A DNA stretch of 64,000 nt, from positions 124,001 through 188,000 of the forward strand of contig JADFZL010000012.1 in assembly GCA_015232575.1 (NCBI GenBank), given 5' to 3'. This document shows, in pieces, positions 8,178-18,600 of this stretch. How positions within the stretch are numbered: position 1 is the first letter of the stretch; each line of letters starts with the position of its first letter. The DNA comes from Candidatus Rifleibacteriota bacterium (GTDB lineage Bacteria; Muiribacteriota; Ozemobacteria; Ozemobacterales; Ozemobacteraceae). Position numbers and translations under genes: made by a program. The notes below the pieces were generated by a model. The model had not been told where the DNA came from, did not search any database, and saw only the letters and a program-made list of their open reading frames with translations.

Positions 8178-10790
8178 TTACATTGTGAAATTTATAGAGC
8201 AGGTCAGTTTTTCAAAAAGGATGTCAGCTTCCTTTTTCAGCTTTTCCAGAAGTAATCTTGCAGCATCAGTATCACCAATTTTTGCAGCCTTTTCTACATC
8301 GAAAGCGACTTCTTTAAGTTTGCCGGCATAAATATTGGCTGCAATGCCTTTAATACTGTGAGCATGAAATTTGATCTCTTCGCAATCGTTTTTCGCAATA
8401 GAATTTTTCAGTTTTTCAAATTCCTGGCTAAATTGCTCTGGAAAAAGCTCCAGAAACATTTTTAACATACTTTCATCTCCACCCACGCCTTTCAGAAAGG
8501 CCGCACGATCAAACACTGCCTTATCATCATGAGAATTGGCTTTAATCTTTTCAATCTGGCTGCGGAGAGCGGCAAATAATATGTCAGGGTCAACCGGTTT
8601 GATTATACAATCATTCATTCCTGCTTCAATGAAAAGCTCACGGTTTCCTTTCAGAGCATGTGCAGTCATGGCAATAATCGGAATTTTACGGTTTTTCGAA
8701 ACAGAATTTCTGAGTATTTTCGTTGCTTCAACTCCACCCATTTCCGGCATTTCGATATCCATCAAAACAAGATCATAAAGCCTTGAATCTAGAATTTGAA
8801 GCGCCTGTTTTCCGTTTTCAGCAATATCAGCAGAAAGACCAAATCTTTTCAGAATAGCCAGCGCAACCTGCTGATTGAAAATATTGTCCTCTACAAGCAG
8901 AATTGTTATCCATGGTAACTGGCATAATTCAGGTATCGTGGATTGCTTTTCGGAAAGCAGTTCTGAATTTGCACTTCTCACTTCTGAGCCCTTTGGAAAA
9001 CGGACTGTGAACCAGAACTTGCTTCCAACACCTTCTTTACTCTCAAAACCAACTTCTCCGCCCATCATTTCTACCAGCTTTTTGGAAATAGATAATCCAA
9101 GACCTGTCCCGCCATATTTTCTCGTGGTTGTCTGATCAGCCTGGGAAAAAGGCTTGAAGATCCGGTCCATCTGTTCTTCCGGAATTCCAATACCTGTATC
9201 ACTTACTGAAAAACGTATTAACGTATCGGTTTCGGTCTGATGTTGAGAAATTATGGAAAGTTTAACCTCTCCGCTATTCGTGAATTTGATCGCATTGCTT
9301 ACCATGTTAAGCAGAATCTGGCGCAATCGCAAAGGATCTCCGACAAGACACCTGAAAACATTATCATCAATCTCATGGATAAGCCGAAGCCCCTTTTCAT
9401 CGGCTTTTAGTCCAAGTATTCTGACAACTTCACTTATAACATCATTAAGATAGAAATCAACACTTTCAAAATCAAGTTTTCCAGCTTCAATTTTTGAAAA
9501 ATCCAGAATGTCATTAATCAAAGCCAGAAGAATGTTTGAAGATTCCTGAACCATACGCGCATAATTGCTCTGCTCTGAATTCAGGTCTGTTTTCAACAAG
9601 ATTCTCGTCATGTTCACAATAGTATTCATTGGAGTGCGAATCTCATGGCTCATGCTGGCCAGAAATTCACTTTTGATTCTGTTTGCAAGCTCAGCGCTGG
9701 CAGCCATTTCTCTGGCGGTTCCTGTTGCAATCTCAAGCTCGCGATTTTTCTCAAGAATCTCTTTTTCTGCCTGCTTGCGCTGAGTAATATCCAAAATACT
9801 GGAAAGTATGACTCTTCCTTCGCCGATGTTGATAATATCAGCAGAAATGAGCCCAATAAAAAGCTCTCCATTTTTTCTTCGAAAACTCGCTTCAAATTCA
9901 TATACCTTACCATTTTTGACAAGAACATTAACCAGGCCAATGCGATCTTCATTATTTTCCCAGAATGCCAGGTCTGTAGTTTTTTTTCCTATTACCTCCG
10001 AATATGTGTATCCTGACATAGCGGTGAATCCATCGTTCACTTCAATAATCTTACCATCAGAAAGTTGCGAAAGGATAACTGCGTACGGCGCAGAATGGAA
10101 AGCCCTGGCAAATTTTTCTTCCTGTGTTGAAAGATTGATAAGCAGGCGATTATTTACCATCAAAATTAATGTATAGGTTAACAAAATCGTTAACATCTGG
10201 TAGAAAACAATCATCAGCGCATTAAAGAGACCTGCATGAAAGAAATCAGTGATCTCGCTTCTTCTTAGGAAATACTCTAAAATGCGAATGCCGCTGATTA
10301 TGGAAAACCCAGCAAATACCAATCCAACCCAGAAAGTCAGTGAACGCAGGCCCGCTTCAACCCTGCGCAGCAACAGCCACATGGTTTGAAAAGTAACAGC
10401 AAAGAGGGCTGCCGAAAAAACAAGCGTACGTAACTGCCAATCTGATTGAATAAAAGTATAATAATACAATGTACAAGTAAATAAAATAAACAGGATTAAG
10501 TTGTGAATTTGCGAGCCTGCTTTTTCGACAAACCGCTCCAAACCTATATAAATGAAAATTGCTCCTGAGAGAATGAGCATGTTGGCAACAAAAATGGAAA
10601 TCCAGTCTGGAATCACCCCACGCAAAGCAAGCAAAGCCAACCCGGAAGTTTGAAATACAAAATCTATAACCCAGAAAATCATACCATCGAATCGGCTGCG
10701 GTTTTGTCGCCACATCTGAAAAAGAAACAGCGTAAAGATAATCTGAGTAACAAAACTCAGAAGAATAACCGTGCGCATGTCAATGTTCAT
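8178..10790 (-). CDS. 7-TM hybrid histidine kinase with PAS, receiver and Hpt domains
   Basis: Sensor of 870 residues. The first 220 residues contain about seven hydrophobic helices with short loops, so the sensor is in the membrane rather than in a periplasmic domain. A PAS domain follows (about 225-340, HSAPYAVILSQLSDGKIIEVN). The HisKA histidine is near 381 (MSHEIRTPMNTI), followed by an ATPase domain with DTGIGI and GGTGLGLSIS. A receiver has its Asp near 677 (LMDIEMPEMGG), and a C-terminal Hpt domain has its His near 810 (HAHSIKGIAAN). All phosphorelay residues are present. It lies behind the repeat array at 7869-8134 and is probably transcribed separately from the kinase operon there. 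The signal is unknown. Confidence 0.92.
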   Translation of the reverse strand: MNIDMRTVILLSFVTQIIFTLFLFQMWRQNRSRFDGMIFWVIDFVFQTSGLALLALRGVIPDWISIFVANMLILSGAIFIYIGLERFVEKAGSQIHNLILFILFTCTLYYYTFIQSDWQLRTLVFSAALFAVTFQTMWLLLRRVEAGLRSLTFWVGLVFAGFSIISGIRILEYFLRRSEITDFFHAGLFNALMIVFYQMLTILLTYTLILMVNNRLLINLSTQEEKFARAFHSAPYAVILSQLSDGKIIEVNDGFTAMSGYTYSEVIGKKTTDLAFWENNEDRIGLVNVLVKNGKVYEFEASFRRKNGELFIGLISADIINIGEGRVILSSILDITQRKQAEKEILEKNRELEIATGTAREMAASAELANRIKSEFLASMSHEIRTPMNTIVNMTRILLKTDLNSEQSNYARMVQESSNILLALINDILDFSKIEAGKLDFESVDFYLNDVISEVVRILGLKADEKGLRLIHEIDDNVFRCLVGDPLRLRQILLNMVSNAIKFTNSGEVKLSIISQHQTETDTLIRFSVSDTGIGIPEEQMDRIFKPFSQADQTTTRKYGGTGLGLSISKKLVEMMGGEVGFESKEGVGSKFWFTVRFPKGSEVRSANSELLSEKQSTIPELCQLPWITILLVEDNIFNQQVALAILKRFGLSADIAENGKQALQILDSRLYDLVLMDIEMPEMGGVEATKILRNSVSKNRKIPIIAMTAHALKGNRELFIEAGMNDCIIKPVDPDILFAALRSQIEKIKANSHDDKAVFDRAAFLKGVGGDESMLKMFLELFPEQFSQEFEKLKNSIAKNDCEEIKFHAHSIKGIAANIYAGKLKEVAFDVEKAAKIGDTDAARLLLEKLKKEADILFEKLTCSINFTM

Positions 10791-10926
10791 GTTGTATTCC
10801 GATCTGACAGTACACCTGAACTATCTCCATTGAATATGCTATCTTTTCCTGCGAAAAAAATCAAGCTGGTTTTTTGTCACTGTAATAAAATAGCCGCTCG
10901 GATAGAGGGAAAATATATGACCCGTT

Positions 10927-11030
10927 GTCATCCCGACCAAAGTAAGATATCTCCCGAGGGATTATTTCAACGCTTATTGAAAGGTTCCTGTTTTCTCCCT
11001 GATGAGGTGCTCCTTCGGTCGAAATGACAG
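10927..11030. repeat. Family B palindromic repeat, diverged copy
   Basis: Left end gtcatcccgaccaaagtaag and right end ccttcggtcgaaatgacag match the ends of the copy at 1871-2012, but the middle is different and longer. It fills most of the 300-bp gap between the 7-TM kinase and the giant cyclase gene. I see nothing else in the gap. Confidence 0.6.
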
Positions 11031-11093
11031 CAAAATAGCAGGCACTTGCCCAGAATTATTGAGAAGAAACATAATTTCAACGAATTTGTTGTG

Positions 11094-14000
11094 TCATTTT
11101 TTTCCTGCTGAAAATGCCTCGACAGATCTTGTTTTTCCCTTTATAGGCGGAAGGCTCAGTTTTTCGAGTTTTTTTCCTGATTGTACAAGTTCATCGTTTT
11201 CTGAATTGAGAAGAATTTCGCGGGCTCGAGCTTCGAGAATTATCTGAACTTTCTCAGATGAATCTCTTTTGCAGGAAAGATCGCAGAGACGTGAAGCAAG
11301 ATTAACTGTATCGCCGAAAACAGTATATTCCCTTCTTCTCAGAAATGAACTCCCCATGATTCCAGCGATAACCCTTCCAGTGACAATTCCGATTCCAATC
11401 GAATCATCAATGCCCGAATCAGCTTCATTCATGCTATGAATCATCATCTTTGCACTCCTAAGGGCAGAAAAAACGGCATAATCATCTGATTGAAATTTTT
11501 CGTGACGAAATACTGCCAGAATCTTATCGCCAATAAATTTATCTATTTCACCATTATGATTTCTTATTATCGCGGACATCTTTTCAAGGTATCTATTCAA
11601 CTCTGCTACAAGCTTTTTTGGTGGACAAGTTGAAATTCTCTTTTTAAAGTTTGCCAGTCCCGCAAATAAAATCGTAACTTCAAGACTTTCTCCTTCCATT
11701 GCGGTCTTTTCGAAAGTCTGATCTACCGCCACTTTTCTGACGGATTCCGATACAAATTTCTGAATTCTGCTGCGCTCTTTCAGCCCGATAAGCATTTTAT
11801 TAAATGCAATTGAGAGGTTCTGATATTCAATCATATCAAAATCTGGAAGTACCTGAGAGAAATTTTCCTTCATAACTTCTCTTGTTGAGGAAATCAGAAG
11901 AGTTATCGGGAAAAGGAAACGATTCGAAAAAATTATAACGGATACTGAAATGAAAATTAGAACGGATAGAAGAAACATATTTGTCCTGAATATACTGGAC
12001 AAAATTCCTGAAAAAAATTGGTACACATTAACTTTTTTATAAAACATTCGGTTTTTCATATCTGAATTAGACTGAATGCTGGTTAATGTCTCATTTTTAC
12101 CACTACCTTCAAAGAAAAAAGATGACGTATCACTTAAAGAAGTTATTTTCATCATGAAAATATCATTTAAATCAGAAAGTCCATATAATTCAGTTAATGT
12201 ACAACGACCATTTTTTTCTTCAACATTAATGAGATATGGATGTTTAAGTTCGTATGCAAGCTTTTGCCTTGTCAAAAAGTGAGTTTTCTGTACAGGAGAA
12301 TTGTATCTGGAAAGATAAATATTGTTGTCAATTGAACTGGAACGCAACTCACAAAGAAAAACAAATCCTGAATCAATCGATGGAAAGATGTATTTATGAT
12401 ACATATACGCATTGGAATCTCCAAAAAATACTGATTCAAGTATACCCTTACGAGAATGAGAAATAGCTGCGGCGTCTCTGGCACTTAAAACTGCTGAGAA
12501 AAAACAATTCAAATCATCCATTACCATGTTCTTAACTTCAGATGAAGGCTTATTGATCAATTGCCTGCGAGAATTATTTTCTGGAAGAATGCCGGTAAGT
12601 ATTTCAGAATATCTCGCAACTAGAGCATTTCTCCAGAGCCTTTTTGATTTGTATTCAAAACCAGAATCAAAATCCATTACAAGTCCTTGCCCGCAAAATA
12701 CTGGAAATGCCGCATTCAGACCTTTTCTGAGAAAGAAAGAATATAAATCATTCATCATCTCTATAAGTTCTTTATTTGCCTGCTCTATAAATTCAGTTCC
12801 AAAAGTATTATCAACAGAGTGCTGCAACTTTCCAGCCAAATAATCATTGTTGTTTTTCATGTGTTCCTGAAACGAAACAATCTCACCATTGAATCTATCT
12901 GATTTTACAGGCATATCTTTGATTTCTGAAAAAAACTTCAAAACCTTTGATTTTTCAACCCAGTAATTCATAAAACCGCAGAACCAAGATAATACAAGGT
13001 CGCTATCCAGCTCTATCTGTCGAAATTCTGCTGAATGTTTTCTCTGAATATCAAGTCTGATAAAACTCTTTTCTTCTGAAAGATTTTTTTCAAGCGTAAG
13101 AAGACAGAAAGTCAGCAATAATACCACAACCAGAATAAATGACCCGGAAAGGCGATACTTTAAAGGGAAAAAATTCATTTTCCGGAACATTCCCCTTTGA
13201 ATAAACAACCATGAGCCAATTGTAAACCATATCACAGAAAGACATCCGATAATAATCTTCAGAATTTTCGTTCTGGTTTCCGGAATAAACATTTTTTTAA
13301 CAAGTACAAGCAAATATTCTCCATCGAGCAGAATTTCGCGTGAAAGATATATCCAGTCACCTCGCTTTCCGCTTGCTTTTCCGATCATTTTTGCTGTCGG
13401 AAGAATTTCTGAAATACTATTTCGGAAATCATCAGGTATGTTTTCTACATTGTCTCTGCTGAAAATTGATGAACATCGTCTTTTTCCTGTTGCAAGGTCA
13501 ATTAATGCTGAATGAACAGACTCTTTTTCAAGATTCTTTATGAGGAGCATTTTTCCGATATCCGGATTTACGTCATTAGGGTCTATGAAGAAGAATATTC
13601 CGGATTTCAGGTGATGCCTGACACTTCTACAGTGCCACGGAATCGGATTGTCAATACGAAATCCAACTTTTTCATTTTCAGGAAAAACAGGAGCCTGAAC
13701 TGGAAGCCAGATGAAAAGCTTCTGCTCATTTCCGCATAAAACCGATGACAGATTATCAATAGATGATTGTACTGATGGTTTGATAAAGTTATTCCCAAAA
13801 AACAGATTGCCTTCGGTAAGTTGTCCCAAAACCTTCCACTGGGCTGTTGGAGCAATTTCAGTGAACCACAGTTCTGCTTGAAAGGAGGAAAAAAGATTGC
13901 TTATTCTGCTTCTGGTGATCATCAGTTCTTTTCCACCAGAGGCAATGGGAACATTTTTCAGCAGATCTGTAAAACTCATGGCTTCTTCCGGTTGAAACTC

Positions 14001-17000
14001 ACTTTCAATGTAGTACCAGGAAGCATTGGGAAAAAAGCTGCAGACACTTTTCATTGATTCTTCAAGAACATTGATTTTGCTGTTTGCGGATACTTTCAAC
14101 ATCGCTTCTGCTGTTTCCTTAAGTTTCTCATGGAGAAAAATCGCAACTTGCTGACTATTGTCAGCCGATTTTTCAATTTTCCCGGAGAGATCTTCAAGAA
14201 AACTTGCAACAGAAGACTCTTCACGAGCTCTGTCAGATGATTCCATATATTTGACCTGAGAAAATAAAAGCATCATCGGAATCATCCAAAGTACAAGACA
14301 CATCGGATAATAAAATAAATAATTTTTCAATTTTGAAAATCCAAGAATATATGGAACGGGCTTCTTAAGAAACGAAAATAACCACAGAATAAAACTTCTC
14401 AGCAAAAACGTTCTGTTCTGTGTAATAATTAATCTGTCTGAATCGCTGTTTTCTATGCATTGTACATTTTCAGCCTTTTTGTCTTTTAAAGAATCAGCAA
14501 CTTCCCAGGCTCTCTCCTTGGCACTTTGAGCTAATGGATAAAACAAGATTTTTCCCTGAAGAATTTCTCTGATTTTTTCGGAACAGATGATTTTTGTGTT
14601 AAAGGCATTTCTTGAAAGACTTTCAAGCTCAGCAGCATTCCGCATGCTTTCTCCGAGAACCGTCATGTCAAGTTTGTCATTCCGGTCACCGGTTATTGCA
14701 GTAATAACTCTCCCGGAGTCAATTCCAATGCCAATTTCATAAGTAAACGACCCGGATTTGTTTCTGTCTGAGTTTATTTCTTTCAGTCTTTCCGTCATTT
14801 CAAGTGCAGCATTCACAGCATTCAGGGAATCAGTATATTTTTCACCGGAAGAAAAAACGGCCTGAATTGCATCGCCAACATAGCGCTCAATGTCACCTCC
14901 GTGTTTTACTATAATTCTGGTCATTGACTCAAGATGAACATTGAGAAGAGAAAACATTTCTCCCGGCAGATGCTTTTCTGAAAGTGTGGTAAAACTTCGA
15001 ATATCCGAAACAAGCTGAACAGAATCGTGCTCTGAAGGCTCACATTCAAGACTGGCATCATTTCCGGAAACAACAGTCAGCACTCTGTCAGAAACAAATC
15101 TGCTCAAAGACTGTTTTTCTCTCAACCATGCTATCATTCGGTTCAGAATTCCAGAAGCCTCTCCCAGCTCGTCGCCGTGATGTTCCGGGAGAGAAATGTC
15201 CAGTTCATTTTTTGCCGCCTTTTTCAGAGTTTCAGAAATAAGTCGAATTGGACGTGCCATCTGATTTGAAATCATTTTCAAAGCGGAGAGTGTTATCAGA
15301 ATGAGAGAAAAAAGCAAAGCCAGGTTTCTGTTCCTTTCATTCACGAGATACTCTTTCAACTGGTCCAGGGAAATGCCCGAAACAATTAGATAGCCTGGTA
15401 CTTTTTTGCTGAAAGTTGATACGATGAGAAAATCTTCTGGATTATCTGAGATTCCCCAATTATTAATTTTCTTTTTTAGATTCACATTACTTTTTCTGTT
15501 ACCTGCATCGCAAACATTTTTATATCTGTCAGATTGTTCAGAAAATATAGAGAAAAAGGGATCCATCATCCCAACAGCTTTTCCTGAAAAAACTGATTCT
15601 GAAAAATCTGCTTTTGAGGAATGAGAAGATTCTGAAATACTGCGAATGTCGAGAAAATACTGATTCAAAGAGTCTTTTAAAACCATTTCTACAGAATTGC
15701 CGTGGGTCCAGAAAGATGCAACAATGAACTTAAGCTTATCCCCAGAATAAATGCGATTAAAATATCTTGGAAGACGACGATTTCCAATTAATAAAGAATC
15801 AATTGAATCTGAAAGTATAGATATTTTCTGATTGTTACCAAGAATCTTCTGGCCACTGAATTCCTTTTTCTCTGAAGGAGCTTTATATCCGGGAATTCCT
15901 TTTTCGAATATTTCATAAGCAATTCCTCTGAAAAGTGCTTTGGTAATATCGACGAATTCTTTCTTCGTTTGTGAACCATACCAGGTCAACTCTTCACCAT
16001 CAACACCAAAAAACAACACCATTTGCGGAAAAACAGCGAGATTTTCCAGATCACCATTAATTTTCTTCAAAAAAGACTGATAATAGTCTTTTTCCATGGA
16101 ACATTTTCGAAGATTATTATATATTTCCGGGTCTGCGGTCAACTCATGAAAATAATGCCAGACTTTCGTGTCAATTTTTGATACTCCACTTTCAATTTTT
16201 TCATTTGCTCTCTTTAATTCATTCTGAAGATGGTTTGTCAGATTTATTTCTTTTATACAATAATATTTTTCCCCGGCGCCTACTGCTATCGCAAGAGGCA
16301 CAGATGAGAAGAGCAGGAAATAGACTGAAAGCTGTTCATTAATGGAAAGATTAATTCGAAAAGACGTCATTGAAAACAAAAAAATGTACAAGACCCATAG
16401 AATAAATATCACAGGAATAAATGTTCCGGAAACAGTATCAATTATTGTTTCGGGGATCTTATCAGGTTTTTGAACGAGGAATCCCATGCATCCGGTTGAT
16501 ACATTTAACACTGAAGGCAATACCCAAAAATCTGAATCAGAGAAAGGATCTGAAAATGTTTTAAGAAAATCAGGAAGTTCGAGGGAACCGATATAATCAT
16601 TGCCGGAAATGGAAACATTTTTCGGCTCTTTGATTATGAATTCCTTATTCAATTTTCTGAAAGTTTCCTTTACCGGCAAATCCTTTAAATCCTTGTGGCA
16701 AAAGAGTCGCAAATCAAGATTTCTGTCGGATTTGTCCCCAACCGGGAATTTATATATTACAGGTCTTACTTTTTCTCCAGGAAAAATCTTTGTCCAGTTG
16801 GCAAGCAAAGCATTCAAGGATTTGAACTCTGAATCAGGAGCTTCAGGAAATAGAAGAAAGTAAATTCCTGCTGGACGCTTTCCGGAAAATATGATATTCC
16901 AGACCCCTACATAAAACGACTTTTCATGTATAACATGGAAAGCTTTTCCACGATTTGCCCATCGAAAAAGATCACCGCTGATTGAAGTTCCAAGCATCGG

Positions 17001-17501
17001 CTTGTACTTATTAAGAAAAGCTGGTTCATCCATTTCCGGATTATCTTGTTTTGAAGATAACAGTATCTGATGGAAAAGTTCTCTGAAAAGATATGAATAA
17101 GTTGTCTGAAAGCAGCTGTTTTCCTTGATCATCGAAGGACGTTCAGCATTAGGTGGTACAACAGCAAACCAGACTTTCGGTTCAGAAAAATCTTCTATTC
17201 TGGATTTACCTATTTCTCTTGAAAGTTTTTTTCCAAGAAGTTCAGGGTTTTCGAGCAATTGCCGAGGCTGTTTCTGGATATTATTCAAAAGCCTTCTGGA
17301 AAATTCCTCACACCAGAAGTCAATCTGCGAAACTTCTGGCAATTTTGCGGATATCAGAGAAGTCTTTTCTGACCATCTGAAAAAAGCTTCCTTCTGCCTG
17401 AGTTTTTTTATTTCTCCGGCATTATTTTTCAGAACGAAAAACGGAGAAAGCAAAATCAGGAGAAACAGGAGCCGCTGTATAAACCACTTCAGAAATTTCA
17501 T
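11094..17501 (-). CDS. Giant tandem class III adenylate cyclase (two receptor-HAMP-cyclase halves)
   Basis: Membrane protein of 2135 residues made of two similar halves. Each half runs: TM, external region of 250-330 residues, two TM helices, second external region, TM, HAMP-like linker, cyclase domain. Cyclase 1 (about 820-1000) keeps both metal aspartates (VSDIRSFT near 830 and RYVGDAIQAVF near 873), but the Asn/Arg pair is lost: GESMRNAAELE stands where GDTVNLAARLE is normal. Cyclase 2 (about 1940-2120) lacks the first Asp (LFAGLANF instead of LFADIRGF, encoded by GGA), but keeps the base-recognition Lys (DKFIGDK) and the Asn/Arg pair (GDTVNLASRL). The losses are complementary, so the halves should pair to make one active site, as C1 and C2 do in animal transmembrane cyclases. 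ATP rather than GTP specificity is inferred from Lys and Thr (EYTVFGDT). It is transcribed alone, directly downstream of a repeat array. Confidence 0.9.
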   Translation of the reverse strand: MKFLKWFIQRLLFLLILLSPFFVLKNNAGEIKKLRQKEAFFRWSEKTSLISAKLPEVSQIDFWCEEFSRRLLNNIQKQPRQLLENPELLGKKLSREIGKSRIEDFSEPKVWFAVVPPNAERPSMIKENSCFQTTYSYLFRELFHQILLSSKQDNPEMDEPAFLNKYKPMLGTSISGDLFRWANRGKAFHVIHEKSFYVGVWNIIFSGKRPAGIYFLLFPEAPDSEFKSLNALLANWTKIFPGEKVRPVIYKFPVGDKSDRNLDLRLFCHKDLKDLPVKETFRKLNKEFIIKEPKNVSISGNDYIGSLELPDFLKTFSDPFSDSDFWVLPSVLNVSTGCMGFLVQKPDKIPETIIDTVSGTFIPVIFILWVLYIFLFSMTSFRINLSINEQLSVYFLLFSSVPLAIAVGAGEKYYCIKEINLTNHLQNELKRANEKIESGVSKIDTKVWHYFHELTADPEIYNNLRKCSMEKDYYQSFLKKINGDLENLAVFPQMVLFFGVDGEELTWYGSQTKKEFVDITKALFRGIAYEIFEKGIPGYKAPSEKKEFSGQKILGNNQKISILSDSIDSLLIGNRRLPRYFNRIYSGDKLKFIVASFWTHGNSVEMVLKDSLNQYFLDIRSISESSHSSKADFSESVFSGKAVGMMDPFFSIFSEQSDRYKNVCDAGNRKSNVNLKKKINNWGISDNPEDFLIVSTFSKKVPGYLIVSGISLDQLKEYLVNERNRNLALLFSLILITLSALKMISNQMARPIRLISETLKKAAKNELDISLPEHHGDELGEASGILNRMIAWLREKQSLSRFVSDRVLTVVSGNDASLECEPSEHDSVQLVSDIRSFTTLSEKHLPGEMFSLLNVHLESMTRIIVKHGGDIERYVGDAIQAVFSSGEKYTDSLNAVNAALEMTERLKEINSDRNKSGSFTYEIGIGIDSGRVITAITGDRNDKLDMTVLGESMRNAAELESLSRNAFNTKIICSEKIREILQGKILFYPLAQSAKERAWEVADSLKDKKAENVQCIENSDSDRLIITQNRTFLLRSFILWLFSFLKKPVPYILGFSKLKNYLFYYPMCLVLWMIPMMLLFSQVKYMESSDRAREESSVASFLEDLSGKIEKSADNSQQVAIFLHEKLKETAEAMLKVSANSKINVLEESMKSVCSFFPNASWYYIESEFQPEEAMSFTDLLKNVPIASGGKELMITRSRISNLFSSFQAELWFTEIAPTAQWKVLGQLTEGNLFFGNNFIKPSVQSSIDNLSSVLCGNEQKLFIWLPVQAPVFPENEKVGFRIDNPIPWHCRSVRHHLKSGIFFFIDPNDVNPDIGKMLLIKNLEKESVHSALIDLATGKRRCSSIFSRDNVENIPDDFRNSISEILPTAKMIGKASGKRGDWIYLSREILLDGEYLLVLVKKMFIPETRTKILKIIIGCLSVIWFTIGSWLFIQRGMFRKMNFFPLKYRLSGSFILVVVLLLTFCLLTLEKNLSEEKSFIRLDIQRKHSAEFRQIELDSDLVLSWFCGFMNYWVEKSKVLKFFSEIKDMPVKSDRFNGEIVSFQEHMKNNNDYLAGKLQHSVDNTFGTEFIEQANKELIEMMNDLYSFFLRKGLNAAFPVFCGQGLVMDFDSGFEYKSKRLWRNALVARYSEILTGILPENNSRRQLINKPSSEVKNMVMDDLNCFFSAVLSARDAAAISHSRKGILESVFFGDSNAYMYHKYIFPSIDSGFVFLCELRSSSIDNNIYLSRYNSPVQKTHFLTRQKLAYELKHPYLINVEEKNGRCTLTELYGLSDLNDIFMMKITSLSDTSSFFFEGSGKNETLTSIQSNSDMKNRMFYKKVNVYQFFSGILSSIFRTNMFLLSVLIFISVSVIIFSNRFLFPITLLISSTREVMKENFSQVLPDFDMIEYQNLSIAFNKMLIGLKERSRIQKFVSESVRKVAVDQTFEKTAMEGESLEVTILFAGLANFKKRISTCPPKKLVAELNRYLEKMSAIIRNHNGEIDKFIGDKILAVFRHEKFQSDDYAVFSALRSAKMMIHSMNEADSGIDDSIGIGIVTGRVIAGIMGSSFLRRREYTVFGDTVNLASRLCDLSCKRDSSEKVQIILEARAREILLNSENDELVQSGKKLEKLSLPPIKGKTRSVEAFSAGKK

Positions 17502-17517
17502 GCAATCCCGTTTACTT

Positions 17518-17905
17518 TTTTAGAGGGGGCACGCGCCCCCTCTCGTCGGTCGAACTTGTTCGACCGCCTCACTCCCCGCGTTCGAGCACCTTGTGCTCTC
17601 AGGGGCACGCGCCCCCTCTCGTCGGTCGAACTTGTTCGACCGCCTCACTCCACTTTTTTAAGAGGGGGCACGCGCCCCCTCTCGGCAGTCGAACAAGTTC
17701 GACCGCCTCACTCCCCGCGTTCGAGCACCTTGTGCTCTCAGGGGCACGCGCCCCCTCTCGGCAGTCGAACAAGTTCGACCGCCTCACTCCCCGCGTTCGA
17801 GCACCTTGTGCTCTCAGGGGCACGCGCCCCCTCTCGGCAGTCGAACAAGTTCGACCGCCTCACTCCCCGCGTTCGAGCACCTTGTGCTCTCAGGGGGGAC
17901 GCTCA
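17518..17905. repeat. Family A repeat array upstream of the giant cyclase gene
   Basis: About five tandem copies of a 76-bp unit. Each unit carries ggggcacgcgcccc, then gtcgaacaagttcgac (or gtcgaacttgttcgac), then gagcaccttgtgctc. The array begins about 16 bases upstream of the giant cyclase ATG. Several open frames through it, on both strands, encode only the repeat and are not genes. The last three units are almost identical, which suggests recent amplification. Confidence 0.85.
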
Positions 17906-17943
17906 CCATTTCACCAGTCGAAGAAGTTTTTTATTACGCTTTT

Positions 17944-17973
17944 TTCCGTGTTCTTCCGTGTTTTTCCGTGGTT
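17944..17973. repeat. Short tandem ttccgtg repeat (family C)
   Basis: Three copies of tttccgtgtt-like units ending in ccgtggtt. Same family as 2144-2184. It lies between the family A array and the 3' end of rdgB. Confidence 0.55.
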
Positions 17974-18003
17974 AATAATCTTTTTCCCCATTTTCCGCAA
18001 ATA

Positions 18004-18600
18004 TCAGGTGATATTGTACCTAACCTTCAGGAATTGAAATAAAGCCTCAACCGCTTTACCTCTGTGACTTATCAGATTCTTTTCGCCTGCAGAAATTTCA
18101 GCCAGAGTACGGTTTTTTCCGGGAAGAATAAATACAGGATCATAGCCGAAGCCATTTGTTCCTTTTCTTTCGAAGCCGATCAATCCTTCAAGTGTGCCTT
18201 CAAATGTTCTCGGACTACCATTTTCATCGAGAAAAACAATAACACATCTGAATCTGGCAGTTCTTTTGGCAGCTGGTACATCTTTTAATTCTGCAAACAG
18301 TTTATCGATATTTTTCGAATCAGATGGTTCAGGAGCTGAAAATCGGCTCGAATGAACACCAGGTGCACCTTTAAGCGCATCGACTTCCAGTCCGGAATCA
18401 TCTGCAAATGCAGGCTCTCTGACATAATTCCAGAGAGTCTGCACTTTTATCAGGGCATTTTCTTCAAATGTATTTCCAGTTTCAGCAATTTCAGGAAAAT
18501 TTGGAACGTCAAGCAGAGTTGATATTTCGATCTTATCACCGAGAATCTGTCTGATTTCCCTGGCTTTGTTTGAATTTTTTGTTGCTGCCCAGAGTTTCAT
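18004..18600 (-). CDS. rdgB: XTP/dITP diphosphatase (RdgB/HAM1 family)
   Basis: House-cleaning pyrophosphatase that hydrolyses dITP, XTP and related deaminated purine nucleotides to monophosphates, keeping them out of DNA and RNA. At 198 residues it has the normal length. Family landmarks are ATKNSNKAREI at the N-terminus, the catalytic-region motif FADDSGLEVDAL, and near the C-terminus GTNGFGYDPVFILP and SHRGKAVEAL. The ATG overlaps the rph stop by 4 bases, so the two are translationally coupled. The rph-rdgB order is common in bacteria. Confidence 0.95.
   Translation of the reverse strand: MKLWAATKNSNKAREIRQILGDKIEISTLLDVPNFPEIAETGNTFEENALIKVQTLWNYVREPAFADDSGLEVDALKGAPGVHSSRFSAPEPSDSKNIDKLFAELKDVPAAKRTARFRCVIVFLDENGSPRTFEGTLEGLIGFERKGTNGFGYDPVFILPGKNRTLAEISAGEKNLISHRGKAVEALFQFLKVRYNIT

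Noticed and set aside
11094..17501. Frameshift or assembly fusion creating the giant cyclase
   Set aside because: The frame is open without a break over 6.4 kb, and both halves have complete receptor, HAMP and cyclase parts joined by a membrane segment, so it reads as one designed unit rather than a joining error.
17518..17905. Long open frames through the repeat array, on both strands
   Set aside because: They encode only the repeated palindromes in all frames, have no ribosome-binding site and exist because the repeat lacks stop codons.
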